A stretch of DNA of 64,000 nt from Alcaligenaceae bacterium SAGV5 (GCA_009360345.1 SPDP01000002.1:310001-374000), one strand, 5' to 3'; numbered from the stretch's first letter, positions 16,369 through 24,789 are shown. Notes: a model not told the origin generated them from the sequence alone. A program made the numbers and translations.

Positions 16369-17286
16369 TCAGTGCGCGGCCGCGGCGCGCGCGGGACGGA
16401 TCGCGGCCGGGAGGAAGGACGGATCGAAGATGCGGTCGGCCATGACCTGGCAGCGCTTGATCAGCCGGTGCTCGTGGGGCAGGTAGTCGGGCCAGGCGTT
16501 GTGCAGCGTGCCGATGTGGTCCCACATCAGCACGTCGCCTTCGGCCCACTCGTGGGTGTACTGGTACTTGGGCTGGAGCTGGTGCGTGAACAGGAAGTCG
16601 AGCATCTCGTCGCTGCGGCCCGGATCGAGTCCGTTGATCCGGATGGCGTAGCCGGGATTGCAGTACAGCACCTTGCGGCCGGTGATGGGGTGCGCCAGGA
16701 ACACCGGATGCGTCGATGGCGGCCGCTTGGCGCGCTGCTCGGGCGTGAGCGGCGGCCGTTCGCTGCCCGGCCGCGCCCGCATGTTCTCCCAGAACTTGTT
16801 GAAGTCGTGGACGGCGGTGGCGCCGTCCAGCTCGCGCTTGACGTCGGCGGGCAGGTCCTCGTAGGCGGCATGCATGTTGGCGAAGCTGGTCGAACCCAGC
16901 GCGCGGCCGTCGCGCCGCGGCACCTTCAGGGCGTGCAGCACGTTCACGAAGCCCACGGTGGGGTTGTAGGACATGTCGGTGTGCCAGTCCTGGCCGGCGT
17001 CGGCGATGCCTATCAGCCGGCCGTTCTCGACGATATTGGAAAGAATGCTGACCTCGGGAATGCCGGGTTCGTTGGCATCCGACAGCGTCCGCTGCAGGCC
17101 GCCGAAACGGGCCGAGAAATCCCGCAGCTGCGCCGGCGTGATCGATTGCGCGGGGAAGCGCAGGACGCCGTGCGCGCCCAGCGCCGCCAGCAGCGCGGCG
17201 AAATCCTGCTCCGAAAGCGGCCGGGAAAGATCCAGGCCGCGCACCGTGGCCCCGAGTATCTTTCCGTTGGGGGCGATATCCGTCAT
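16369..17286 (-). CDS. TauD/TfdA-family 2-oxoglutarate-dependent dioxygenase
   Basis: A 305-residue Fe(II)/2-oxoglutarate oxygenase. The facial-triad His and Asp are in WHTDMSYN, the distal His in TLHNAWPDY, and the 2OG-anchoring Arg in EHRLIKR. TfdA-type enzymes cleave ethers (phenoxyacetates) and TauD-type enzymes release sulfite from sulfonates; GATVRGLDLSRPLSEQ fits either. The ATG at 17284-17286 starts the conserved region, and longer in-frame extensions look non-coding. The neighbouring sulfatase and O-demethylase make an ether- or sulfo-aromatic substrate plausible. Confidence 0.87.
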   Translation of the reverse strand: MTDIAPNGKILGATVRGLDLSRPLSEQDFAALLAALGAHGVLRFPAQSITPAQLRDFSARFGGLQRTLSDANEPGIPEVSILSNIVENGRLIGIADAGQDWHTDMSYNPTVGFVNVLHALKVPRRDGRALGSTSFANMHAAYEDLPADVKRELDGATAVHDFNKFWENMRARPGSERPPLTPEQRAKRPPSTHPVFLAHPITGRKVLYCNPGYAIRINGLDPGRSDEMLDFLFTHQLQPKYQYTHEWAEGDVLMWDHIGTLHNAWPDYLPHEHRLIKRCQVMADRIFDPSFLPAAIRPARAAAAH

Positions 17287-17365
17287 CTTGAGTCCTGTCT
17301 GGCTGGTCGATGGCGAAATGGTAGGCATCGGCGGCCGGTTTGGACATCCCGCCGGGCGCAAACTT

Positions 17366-17388
17366 GTTATTTCCTGAACGGAAACAAC
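17366..17388. promoter_or_regulatory. candidate operator: 23-bp imperfect dyad upstream of the TauD operon
   Basis: GTTATTTCC-TGAAC-GGAAACAAC is an inverted repeat with 9-bp arms and a single mismatch. It sits between the LysR stop (17395) and the TauD-like gene start (17286), about 80 bp upstream of the latter. Its symmetry and placement suggest a regulator site for an internal promoter that drives TauD, FMN oxidase, FAH and SnoaL-like genes. Confidence 0.45.
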
Positions 17389-17394
17389 TGGCGG

Positions 17395-18303
17395 TCAGCC
17401 GTCCTTGGGCCGCAGGGTCCGGCTGATGCTGTGGATGGCCGAATACAGCGCCTGCCCGGCGGGGCTCAGGATCTTCTGGACCGGCATGAAGGCGGAGATC
17501 GTCAGCGACGGCAGGGTCTCGGCGACAGGCACGATGGCCAGGAGGCCGCCTGCCTGGGCTTCTTCGGCCAGGTAGCGCGGTACGAAGCTGGCGACGTTGC
17601 CGTGCTCGATGATCTGGATGGCGCCGCCCACGGATTCGCTGTGCATGACGCACTGGGGCGGCGGCAGGCCGGCGTCGATGAAGGATTGCTGGATGACCAT
17701 GCCCGGGCCGTCGGCCGGGCCGGTGATGAGCCAGGGCACGTCGGCCAGCGCCCGCAGCGACTTCGCCCGCGCCTTGGGATGGCCGTGCCGGACCGCCACC
17801 ACCAGGTCGAGCTTGAATAGCGGGTCGTGGCGGTAGCCTTCACCGGGACCGCCCGCGGGCAGTGGGCCGATGGCGAAGTCCAGGCCTTTCTCGCGGAACA
17901 GGTCCATGACCGTGGGATAGGTCGCTTCCTGGAGGTGGATATAGACGTCGGGAAACTGGAGCCGCATGATTTCCACCGCCCGCGGGACCACGAGCGCGAA
18001 CGGCGCCGCCGACGAGGCGATGGACAATTTGCCCGACAGGTCGCCGGCCAGTTGCCGGATATGCGCGCGAGCATCGGCCGCCGCGCGCACGATGAAGCGG
18101 GCATGTTCCAGCAAGGCCTGTCCGTAGGGCGTCAGCTCGATGCCGTGGGCCGAGCGCGTCAGCAGCGTGGCGCCCACCGACAGCTCCAGTTGCTGCAGCG
18201 CGCGCGTGATGGCGGGCTGGGTCACGTCCAGCTGCTTGGCGGCGGCGCTGATGCTGCCCGCTTCCGCAACCGCCGCGAAGGCCCGGAGCTGGTGGAGCTG
18301 CAC
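17395..18303 (-). CDS. LysR-family transcriptional regulator embedded in the catabolic run
   Basis: A 302-residue protein with MQLHQLRAFAAVAEAGSISAAAKQL, VTQPAITRALQQLELSVGATLLTR and an effector domain; this start resembles the CbbR/TdcA-like group. The start codon is GTG (18301-18303). Unusually, it lies co-directionally inside the minus-strand run, 10 bp after the 4-oxalocrotonate decarboxylase stop, rather than divergent from its targets. It may bind the dyad at 17366-17388 and control the downstream TauD set. Confidence 0.86.
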   Translation of the reverse strand: MQLHQLRAFAAVAEAGSISAAAKQLDVTQPAITRALQQLELSVGATLLTRSAHGIELTPYGQALLEHARFIVRAAADARAHIRQLAGDLSGKLSIASSAAPFALVVPRAVEIMRLQFPDVYIHLQEATYPTVMDLFREKGLDFAIGPLPAGGPGEGYRHDPLFKLDLVVAVRHGHPKARAKSLRALADVPWLITGPADGPGMVIQQSFIDAGLPPPQCVMHSESVGGAIQIIEHGNVASFVPRYLAEEAQAGGLLAIVPVAETLPSLTISAFMPVQKILSPAGQALYSAIHSISRTLRPKDG

Positions 18304-18313
18304 GGCGCGGCGC

Positions 18314-19102
18314 CTAGGCGAAGCGCAGGGACAGGCTGCCCAGGTCGTGCAGGTGCAGGGTGACGTGGTCGCCGGCCTCGACCGCGATGGCTTCGGTCAC
18401 ACCGCCAGACAGTACGATGCTGCCGGCGGGTATCTCCAATCCGCGCGCGCCCAGGTGGTTGGCCAGCATGGCGACCGCCACGGCGGGGTTGCCCAGCACC
18501 GCCGCGCCGGCGGCGGTCGCCGCCACCTGGCCGTTCTTTTCCAGCACCACGCCCAGTGTGCGCAGGTCGGTCCGGTCCACGGGCACGGCGCGGCCGCCGA
18601 TGGCGAAGCGAGCGGCCGAGGTGTTGTCGGCGATCACGCTCTTGAGGTCGAACTTGAAATCGCGGTAGCGGCTGTCGATGACCTCGATGCCGGGCATGAT
18701 GCATTCGGTCGCGGCCAGCACCGCGCCGGCATGGCAGCCCGGGCCCCGCAGCGGGTGCTTCAGGATGAAGGCGATCTCCGGCTCCACCTTGGGATGGATC
18801 AGCGCCCCGGCCGGGATCTCGGCGCCTTCCGGCACGCAGAACTCATCGACCAGGAAACCGAAGCAGGGCGTGTCTACGCCCATCTGCCGCATTTTCGCGT
18901 GCGAGGTCAGGCCCGCCTTGTAGCCGACCAGGCGCGCGCCGCGCGCCTGCTTGCGGCGCAGGATCTCGTCCTGGATCGCATAGGCGTCGTCCCAGTCCAT
19001 GCCTGGATGTTCGTCCGTGATCTTGGGGGTGTCGCGGGCCTCCCGTTCGCAGGTTTCCAGGTGCGCGGCCAGCGCGGCGATGGTGGCGGAATCCAGGTTC
19101 AT
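18314..19102 (-). CDS. xylI: 4-oxalocrotonate decarboxylase (XylI/DmpH-like)
   Basis: A 262-residue enzyme of the hydratase/decarboxylase branch of the FAH superfamily, the usual length for XylI. Diagnostic stretches include EARDTPKITDEHPGMDWDDAYAIQ (in two parts), KAGLTSHAKMRQMGV, HPKVEPEIAFIL, the block SRYRDFKFDLKSVIADN and DLRTLGVVLEKNG. It converts 4-oxalocrotonate to 2-oxopent-4-enoate and CO2 in catechol meta-cleavage. The related hydratase XylJ normally forms a complex with it, but no xylJ, aldolase or 4-OT gene is present here. It lies 20 bp after the extradiol dioxygenase gene. Confidence 0.85.
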   Translation of the reverse strand: MNLDSATIAALAAHLETCEREARDTPKITDEHPGMDWDDAYAIQDEILRRKQARGARLVGYKAGLTSHAKMRQMGVDTPCFGFLVDEFCVPEGAEIPAGALIHPKVEPEIAFILKHPLRGPGCHAGAVLAATECIMPGIEVIDSRYRDFKFDLKSVIADNTSAARFAIGGRAVPVDRTDLRTLGVVLEKNGQVAATAAGAAVLGNPAVAVAMLANHLGARGLEIPAGSIVLSGGVTEAIAVEAGDHVTLHLHDLGSLSLRFA

Positions 19103-19122
19103 GATCGTCTCGCGGGAGGGGG

Positions 19123-20067
19123 TCAGGTATAGACCTCGGTGAAGGAAGGGACGGCCTCGCCCGTATGATAGAAGATCCCGCTCCAGAGCTTGTCCTCGGA
19201 CCAGGTGATGACCGGGCGGTCGCGCTGCGCCAGGTAGCCCAGCCCGGCGAAGGTTTCGTTGCGGTTGCCGCTGGGATCGAAGAAGTAGATGGTTTCGCCG
19301 CGCGTGATGCCGTGGCGGGTGGGCGCCACGTCGATGCGCGTCCGGTTCTTGGCCATGATGTCGGCCGCCTTGAGCACGTCGTGCCAGGAGTCCAGGAAGA
19401 AGGAGATGTGGTGCAGGCCCGAGCTGGGTCCGCCGACGAAGGCGATGTCGTGGGGGGTGTTGGTGCGGCTCATGAACGCGCCGGCCTGGATGGCGCCGTC
19501 CGGCCCCACCATGATCTGCTCGGTCAGGTAGAAGTCCAGCACCTCGGCCATGAAGCGGGCGTTGTCCGCCACCGTGTTGACGCCGGTCTCGGGATTGAAC
19601 TCGCACATCAGCAGGCAGTGGTCCAGCCAGTGCGCGCCCGCGCCGCGCAGGCCGTCGGGCCAGGGGTCGGGGTTGAGCGAGCCCACGTCGGTGCCCACGC
19701 ACTCCTTGTGCGCGTATAGCCGCATCTCGTGGCCGCTGGGCAGCGCGAAGGCCAGCATGCGGCCGGTGGCCGGCAGCGTACCCTCGGGCAGCATGCGGGT
19801 GGCGATGCCGTAGGCCTCGATCCTGCCCTGCAATTCGTCCAGGTCGGCGTCGCGTTCGACCTTGTAGGCGACGTGGTTCATGCCGGCTCGGTCGGCCGGG
19901 GTCAGGATCACCGAGTACCGGTCCCACTCATCCCAGCACTTCAGGTAGACGTGGCCGTCGGCGTCCTCCATGACGCGCTTCATGCCGAGCACGTGCTCGT
20001 AGTGCCGCAGCGCCTGTTCCATGTCCATCACACGCAGGCTTGCGTGTCCGATTCTCAGTATGCCCAT
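19123..20067 (-). CDS. xylE: catechol 2,3-dioxygenase (extradiol, metapyrocatechase)
   Basis: A 314-residue, two-domain VOC-fold extradiol dioxygenase that aligns along its length with XylE-type enzymes. Iron ligands are His150 (WLDHCL), a His at 219/220 (GLHHISF) and Glu271 (GNRNETF). Catalytic His252 (PTRHG) and Tyr261 (TIYFFDPSG) are also present. It cleaves catechol to 2-hydroxymuconic semialdehyde in the cytoplasm. The gene directly follows the XylT-like ferredoxin gene (1-bp gap), the same order as xylT-xylE in toluene plasmids. Confidence 0.92.
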   Translation of the reverse strand: MGILRIGHASLRVMDMEQALRHYEHVLGMKRVMEDADGHVYLKCWDEWDRYSVILTPADRAGMNHVAYKVERDADLDELQGRIEAYGIATRMLPEGTLPATGRMLAFALPSGHEMRLYAHKECVGTDVGSLNPDPWPDGLRGAGAHWLDHCLLMCEFNPETGVNTVADNARFMAEVLDFYLTEQIMVGPDGAIQAGAFMSRTNTPHDIAFVGGPSSGLHHISFFLDSWHDVLKAADIMAKNRTRIDVAPTRHGITRGETIYFFDPSGNRNETFAGLGYLAQRDRPVITWSEDKLWSGIFYHTGEAVPSFTEVYT

Positions 20068-20068
20068 A

Positions 20069-20443
20069 TCAAGTCTCCGTTGTGTTCGTTGGGGGCGGCG
20101 GGGATGGCCGGCCCTGCGTGCGATAGCCGTTGCGGAAGGGTTTCTCGAACCGGCCGGCCACTTCCAGTTCGACGGCGCAGGCCGGACCGGCGCGGCAGGC
20201 CAGGGTGTAGCCGTCACGTTCTTCTTCGGGGCTGACGTGGGCGCGGCTGATCGGGCCGAGCGGGCGCACCGCGCCCCGCACGACTCGCACCTTGCACACG
20301 CCGCAGCCGCCGCCGGTGCAGCCCACGGGAATGCCCTTGCGGCCCAGGCGCAGCATGCCTTGCAGCAGGCTTTCATCCGGCGAGCAGAAATAGCTTTCCC
20401 CTGTCTGAGGAAGGTGGATGGAGAGTTTGTCCATGGCGGGCAT
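20069..20443 (-). CDS. xylT: XylT/DmpQ-like [2Fe-2S] ferredoxin (dioxygenase reactivator)
   Basis: A plant-type ferredoxin of 121-124 residues. Cluster cysteines, numbered from the second ATG, are Cys39, Cys44, Cys47 and Cys80 in [17 protein letters not shown] and TLACRAG. This spacing and the IPVGC-GGGCG-C motif match XylT, which re-reduces iron in inactivated catechol 2,3-dioxygenase. Starts at 20443 and 20434 are both possible. The C-terminus carries a short proline-rich tail (PSPPPPTN). It could also pass electrons to the Rieske oxygenase encoded just upstream. Confidence 0.87.
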   Translation of the reverse strand: MPAMDKLSIHLPQTGESYFCSPDESLLQGMLRLGRKGIPVGCTGGGCGVCKVRVVRGAVRPLGPISRAHVSPEEERDGYTLACRAGPACAVELEVAGRFEKPFRNGYRTQGRPSPPPPTNTTET

Positions 20444-20446
20444 GGT

Positions 20447-21490
20447 TCAGGCCCGCGTTTCGCGCGCCAGCATCTCGTCCATCATCCGGCGGTAGCGGAC
20501 GGGACCGGCGTCGATCTCGAACAAGGCGGGCCGCGGCGCGTCGGGTCCCGCCCTGAGCAATTCCCGCTGCTGCGCCTCGATGACGGGGGCATCCTGCTGC
20601 TCGAAGGCGTAGCGGCGGATCTCGGAAAGCGTGCGGCCGATCCGCGCGTCCTGCGCGGCATCGTGGCCGGGAGGTACCCGCAGGGCGGCGGCGAAGTGGT
20701 AGTGCGTGGTGGTGGCGGTCTCGGGCGTGAGGATGTGCGCGCCCAGGATGCGGTAGCCCCGCGACCGGTCGCCGCCGGGGTCCGTCGCGCCCACGTCGTT
20801 CACCAGCGCGCAGGGCGCCTGCCAGTTCATGTCGAACCACATGTCGACGCGGCGCCCCGGGTGTTCCGAGAAGGTGTCGAACAGGCGGGGCGAGGGCACG
20901 TTGGGCATCCATCGCCGCACCGTCAGCCCGCGCTCGTGCTGCGCCACCTCGGTCTGCGCCGCGACGGTGGCGGCGCTGCCAAGTATGCCGTCGTGCAGGA
21001 AGGAGGCGTGGCTCAGGTCCAGCAGGTTCTCCACGATCAGCTCGGCGCCGGCGCGGATGACGATGCGGTCGCGCGCGCTCAGCAGGAAATCCGGGCCGCC
21101 TTCGAGGAAACCGTAGTCGGGAATCGTTTCCGGCGTGGCGGCGGCCTCGCCCATCCAGATCCACACCATGCCGTGGCGCTCGGCGACCGGGTAGGCGCGG
21201 GTGCGGGCGGCTGGCGGAATCCTGCCATTGCCGTGGGGGTTGTGCGCACAGGCGCCGTCCAGGCCGAATTCCAGGCCGTGATAGACGCAGCGGATCCGGT
21301 CGCCGGGCACCCGGGCGCCCAGGCTCAGGGGAACGAAGCGATGGGGACAGCGGTCGAGCAGGGCCGCGGCGCGGCCGGCGTCGTCCCGCAGGAAGACCAC
21401 GGGCTCGTCCAGCAGCGTCCGGGCAATCATCTGTCCTGCCGGCAGTTCCTGCGACCAGAGGGCGGCGTACCACGCGTTCCTGACGTACAT
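20447..21490 (-). CDS. Rieske-type oxygenase, VanA-like O-demethylase subunit
   Basis: A 347-residue single-subunit Rieske mononuclear-iron oxygenase. The Rieske ligands are Cys48, His50 (DRCPHRF) and Cys68, His71 (CVYHGLEF); the mononuclear iron site is in [16 protein letters not shown] (His161, His166). Size and layout resemble vanillate O-demethylase and related methoxybenzoate demethylases. No VanB-type reductase is adjacent, only the small ferredoxin 3 bp downstream. In context it could unmask a catechol by O-demethylation ahead of the 2,3-dioxygenase. Confidence 0.86.
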   Translation of the reverse strand: MYVRNAWYAALWSQELPAGQMIARTLLDEPVVFLRDDAGRAAALLDRCPHRFVPLSLGARVPGDRIRCVYHGLEFGLDGACAHNPHGNGRIPPAARTRAYPVAERHGMVWIWMGEAAATPETIPDYGFLEGGPDFLLSARDRIVIRAGAELIVENLLDLSHASFLHDGILGSAATVAAQTEVAQHERGLTVRRWMPNVPSPRLFDTFSEHPGRRVDMWFDMNWQAPCALVNDVGATDPGGDRSRGYRILGAHILTPETATTTHYHFAAALRVPPGHDAAQDARIGRTLSEIRRYAFEQQDAPVIEAQQRELLRAGPDAPRPALFEIDAGPVRYRRMMDEMLARETRA

Positions 21491-21516
21491 GCTGCGATCT
21501 CCTGGAGGGGACGGCG

Positions 21517-23070
21517 CTACCACTGGCCGATATGTATGCCCGGCGGCAGGTTGTCGGTCATGGCCTCGATGCGGTCGAGGTCGACGGCGATGCGGCGCTT
21601 GAGCGTCAACTGATGCGCCAGCAGCCGGGCGGACAGCGATTGCCGGACGGGTTCGAAGGCGGGGTCCGCGCCCAGGTCGTGGAATTCGTCCGGGTCCTCG
21701 GCCAGGTGGAAGAGCTGCGGGCGGTAGCCGTTCCAGGCCACCAGCTTCCAATCGGCGGTGCGCACCATCCAGCCCCGGCAGTCGGCGTCGCGGGGGCGGC
21801 CCAGGACGTGGCGGGCGCGCCGCGTGGCATAGTCCAGTTCGCTGAAGACGCAGTCGCGCCAGTCGTCCACCGCCGCGCCGCGCACCAGCGGCAGCAGCGA
21901 GCGGCCTTCCACCCGGTGCGCCTGCGCGGGCAGGCCGAGCGCCTCCAGGATGGTGGGCACGATGTCCACCGCGGCGGCGAAGCGCTGGTCGCGCGTGCCG
22001 CGCGTGGCGTCGGCGGCGGACGACGGATCGACCACGATCAGCGGCACCCGCTGGACGACGTCGTGGAACAGTTCCTTTTCGCCGAATCCGTAGTCGCCCA
22101 GGAAATCGCCGTGGTCGGAGGTGAAGACGATCAGCGTCTGGTCCGTCTGCCCGGTCTGCTCCAGGACCTCCAGCACGCGGCCCAGGTGGTCGTCGATCTG
22201 GCGGATCAGGCCCATGTAGGCCGGACGCACGTGGCGCACGATGTCTTCCTGGTCGAAGCTGCGGCATTCGTCGTGCGAGCGGTAGGCGGCCAGCACCGGG
22301 TGCTCGGCGGCCTCGGAGGCGCGGTTGCGCCGGATCGGTGCCTGCCCGGCGCGGCGGTACATGTCGTGGTAGGGCGCCGGCGCGATGTAGGGCCAGTGGG
22401 GCTTGATGTAGGACAGGTGCAGCGACCAGGGCTCGTCGCGATGCCGGCGGATGAAGTCGATGGCGGCGTTCGAGACGTAGGCGGTTTCCGAATGCGGCTC
22501 GGCCACGTGGGCGGCCAGGTGCGCGTGGCGCATCTGCCAGCCGCTGGCGAGGGAGCCGTCCGGATGGCGGCCGGAGTTGGCGTGTTGCAGCCAGGGGTCG
22601 TCGCCCGCGTAGCCGGCCGACTCCAGGTAGCGCCGGTAGTCCTCCTTGCCGGTGGGCAGGTCGCCCTCGTGCCGGCAGACCACCTCGAAGCCGCCTTGCA
22701 GCAGGCTGGCGGCGGAACGGCCGGCGGCGCCGCCGCGCCAGGCCGCCGTCGCCTCGGCCGAGGGCTCGAAATGGGTCTTGCCCGCCAGGTGGAGCGCGCG
22801 GCCGGCCTGCGACAGGTAGTCGCCCACCGTCAGCTCGCTCATGGGCATGGGGATGAAGTTCCAGGTCGCGCCGTGGGAGGACGGATAGCGCCCGGTGTAG
22901 AACGACATGCGCGACGGTCCGCAGACGCCCGACTGCACGTAGGCTTGGGTGAAGGCCACGCCGCGCGCGGCCAGGGCGTCCATGTTGGGCGTATGCAGCC
23001 AGGGACTGCCGTAGCAGGACAGGTAGTCCGCCCGCAGCTGGTCGCACATGATGAAGAGGACGTTGCGCAT
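21517..23070 (-). CDS. type I sulfatase (CxPxR), cytoplasmic
   Basis: A 517-residue sulfatase-fold hydrolase. It has LFIMCDQLRADYLSCYGS for metal binding, the nucleophile motif C50-G-P-S-R followed by MSFYTG, and TSDHGDFLGDYG. Cys50 is a canonical formylglycine precursor. No signal peptide is visible, so it acts inside the cell. It lies between a Bug receptor gene (18 bp upstream) and the Rieske oxygenase gene (26 bp downstream), which places sulfate-ester hydrolysis ahead of demethylation and ring cleavage. Phosphonate monoester hydrolysis is an alternative within this superfamily. Confidence 0.88.
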   Translation of the reverse strand: MRNVLFIMCDQLRADYLSCYGSPWLHTPNMDALAARGVAFTQAYVQSGVCGPSRMSFYTGRYPSSHGATWNFIPMPMSELTVGDYLSQAGRALHLAGKTHFEPSAEATAAWRGGAAGRSAASLLQGGFEVVCRHEGDLPTGKEDYRRYLESAGYAGDDPWLQHANSGRHPDGSLASGWQMRHAHLAAHVAEPHSETAYVSNAAIDFIRRHRDEPWSLHLSYIKPHWPYIAPAPYHDMYRRAGQAPIRRNRASEAAEHPVLAAYRSHDECRSFDQEDIVRHVRPAYMGLIRQIDDHLGRVLEVLEQTGQTDQTLIVFTSDHGDFLGDYGFGEKELFHDVVQRVPLIVVDPSSAADATRGTRDQRFAAAVDIVPTILEALGLPAQAHRVEGRSLLPLVRGAAVDDWRDCVFSELDYATRRARHVLGRPRDADCRGWMVRTADWKLVAWNGYRPQLFHLAEDPDEFHDLGADPAFEPVRQSLSARLLAHQLTLKRRIAVDLDRIEAMTDNLPPGIHIGQW

Positions 23071-23088
23071 CCTGGTATCCGGAAAAAA

Positions 23089-24063
23089 TCAGTCGATCTT
23101 GATGGAGGTCTGGCGCACCAGGTCCGTCAACCGGGCCTGTTCGCTGGCGATCAGCGCGCCGAACTGCTCCGCCGTGGTGTTCGAGACCGGATCGGCGCCC
23201 GCATCGGCCAGCGCCTTGCGCGTTTCGGGATCGGCCAGGATCTGGTTCAGGGCCTGCGTGAACCCGGCCACCGCGGCCTTGGGTGTTTCCTTGCGCATGA
23301 CGAAGCCGTCCCAGTTGCGCACGTCGAAACCCTTGAAGCCCTGTTCTTCCATGGTCGGCACGTCGGGCAGGCCGGGCAGCCGGCTGTCGCGCGAGGCGAT
23401 GGCCAGCGCCTTGACCTTGCCGCCCTGGACCTGCGCCGCCGCCACCGTGCTGGTCAGGAACATGAAGTTCACCCGGCCTGCCACCAGATCGGCCAGCCCG
23501 GCCGTGAACTGGTTGTAGGGCACGTGGGTGGCCGTGACGCCGTAGCGCTGCTTGAACAGTTCGCCCGCCAGGTGCGCCGGCGTGCCGTAGCCGCCCGAGG
23601 GGAAGCTGTAGGTATCGGGCTTGGCGCGCAGTAGCTCGATCAATCCTTTCACGTCGTGGACGGGCAGGGACGGGGTGACGACCAGCACGCTGTAGGTCCA
23701 GTCGTACTGGCCGACGGGCGCGTAGTCGCGGGCGAAGTCCTTCTTGAACGAGGACAGCAGCGCCGGTCCGACCACCACGGGGGTCAGCAGCGTCATCGCG
23801 GTATAGCCGTCGGCCGGATAGCGGTCGAGATCGCCCGCGGCCAGGCTGCCCGAGGCGCCGGGCTTGTTGTCGACGTAGAAGGTCTGGCCCAGCTTGAGGG
23901 TCAGCTTCTGCGCGATGATGCGGCTGCTGATGTCGGGCGGCGTGCCGGCGTTGTACGGCACGATGATGCGTACCGGGCGTGCCGGCCAGGTTTCCGCCTG
24001 CGCGCCGATGGCGGCCAGGCCGAGCGTGGCGGCCAGCGCCAGTTTCCCGAAGGTGAAGGTCAT
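23089..24063 (-). CDS. Bug-family (TTT) periplasmic solute-binding receptor
   Basis: A 324-residue receptor with signal peptide MTFTFGKLALAATLGLAAIGAQA, then ETWPARPVRIIVPYNAGTPPDISSR, FYVDNKPGASGS and ADGYTAMTL. The ATG at 24061-24063 was chosen; a longer in-frame frame lacks a secretion signal. It is the first gene of the co-directional 10-kb run (sulfatase, Rieske, ferredoxin, extradiol dioxygenase and onward). The usual GG after YP is replaced by AGTPPD, so its ligand pocket may differ from its paralogues. Confidence 0.9.
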   Translation of the reverse strand: MTFTFGKLALAATLGLAAIGAQAETWPARPVRIIVPYNAGTPPDISSRIIAQKLTLKLGQTFYVDNKPGASGSLAAGDLDRYPADGYTAMTLLTPVVVGPALLSSFKKDFARDYAPVGQYDWTYSVLVVTPSLPVHDVKGLIELLRAKPDTYSFPSGGYGTPAHLAGELFKQRYGVTATHVPYNQFTAGLADLVAGRVNFMFLTSTVAAAQVQGGKVKALAIASRDSRLPGLPDVPTMEEQGFKGFDVRNWDGFVMRKETPKAAVAGFTQALNQILADPETRKALADAGADPVSNTTAEQFGALIASEQARLTDLVRQTSIKID

Positions 24064-24104
24064 GGATGTCTCCTTTGCTTGAACCGTGGTCGTCTTGGGT
24101 TGGC

Positions 24105-24159
24105 CCGGCAAGTCGTTGGCGGGACTTTCGCAGCCCGCCGCGGGTCCGGCAAGTCGTTG
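24105..24159. repeat. 14-bp direct repeat upstream of the meta-cleavage run
   Basis: CCGGCAAGTCGTTG occurs exactly at 24105-24118 and 24146-24159, 41 bp start to start (about four helical turns). It lies in the gap between the Bug receptor start and the Fur-controlled promoter on the other strand. The spacing would place two regulator dimers on one DNA face. No dyad symmetry is obvious within each copy, so it could also be chance or a duplication scar. Confidence 0.5.
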
Positions 24160-24188
24160 CGCGCATGGGGCATAACCGGATGACATGG

Positions 24189-24217
24189 TTGACAAGTTCC
24201 CGCCTTCTCTGGAGAAT
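24189..24217 (+). promoter_or_regulatory. sigma-70-like promoter for the ECF sigma gene
   Basis: TTGACA (24189-24194, perfect -35), 17 nt, then GAGAAT (24212-24217, 4 of 6 -10 matches). The predicted start of transcription, around 24224, falls inside the Fur box, which is the classic layout for iron repression. Confidence 0.5.
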
Positions 24218-24219
24218 TT

Positions 24220-24238
24220 GATAATGATTTTCATTATC
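24220..24238. promoter_or_regulatory. Fur box
   Basis: GATAATGATTTTCATTATC matches 17 of 19 positions of the Fur consensus (GATAATGATAATCATTATC), differing only at the two central A residues. It overlaps the predicted transcription start of the ECF sigma gene. Iron-loaded Fur should silence the sigma, anti-sigma, receptor and lipoprotein unit. Confidence 0.88.
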
Positions 24239-24282
24239 AATTGATCGGCGGCGCATCGCCCGCCTCTTGTTTCCCTTTTCCC

Positions 24283-24789
24283 GTGTCGTCAGAAGTCATT
24301 TCCCCGCTCACCGTGGACCTGCTCTATCGCGAGCACCACGGGTGGCTGCAGCGTTGGCTGGCTCGCCGGCTCGGCAATCTGGCGCAGGCCGATGACCTGG
24401 CCCAGGACACCTTCATCCGGGTGCTGGGCCATGAACACGACCTGGCGCAGTTGCGCGAGCCGCGTGCCTATCTGGCGACCATCGCGCGCCGGCTGGTGAT
24501 CAACCTGCGCGAACGGCAGACGCTGGAACAGGCGTATCTGGAGGCCCTGGCCAACATGGGCGAGGCGCTGGCGCTGTCGCCGGAAGAGCGCTGCCTGTTG
24601 CTCGAAACCCTGTGCCAGATCGATGCCATGCTGAGCGAGCTGCCCGACGCGGTGCGCAGGGCCTTCCTGCTGTCGCAGGTCGAGGGCCTGGAGTACGCCG
24701 CGATCGGCGGCATGCTGGGCGTGTCGGTCAGGACCGTGCAGCGTTACGTGTTGCGCGGCCTGGAGCAATGCATTCTTGCCGCGCCATGA
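24283..24789 (+). CDS. FecI-type ECF RNA polymerase sigma factor
   Basis: A protein of about 168 residues with sigma region 2 (LYREHHGWLQRWLARRLGN, ADDLAQDTFIRVL) and region 4 (LPDAVRRAFLLSQVEGLEYAAIGGMLGVSVRTVQRYV). This pattern is typical of iron-starvation FecI/HurI sigmas. The start is uncertain: GTG 24283 begins a family-like N-terminus, while TTG 24241 and GTG 24313 are in frame. It is driven by a Fur-box promoter and followed 19 bp later by the FecR-like gene. It should recruit RNA polymerase to the TonB-dependent receptor gene on signal reception. Confidence 0.9.
   Translation: MSSEVISPLTVDLLYREHHGWLQRWLARRLGNLAQADDLAQDTFIRVLGHEHDLAQLREPRAYLATIARRLVINLRERQTLEQAYLEALANMGEALALSPEERCLLLETLCQIDAMLSELPDAVRRAFLLSQVEGLEYAAIGGMLGVSVRTVQRYVLRGLEQCILAAP

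Noticed and set aside
20069-20443. Ferredoxin as the dedicated electron donor of the Rieske oxygenase
   Set aside because: Its cluster motif and its place next to catechol 2,3-dioxygenase match XylT more closely, and VanA-type enzymes use a fused reductase-ferredoxin. Electron transfer to the oxygenase is left open but not called.
20447-24256. A single very long minus-strand frame spanning the Rieske, sulfatase and Bug genes
   Set aside because: Only its last third encodes the Rieske protein. The rest reads through the sulfatase and receptor genes in a shadow frame with Arg/Pro/Ala-rich sequence.
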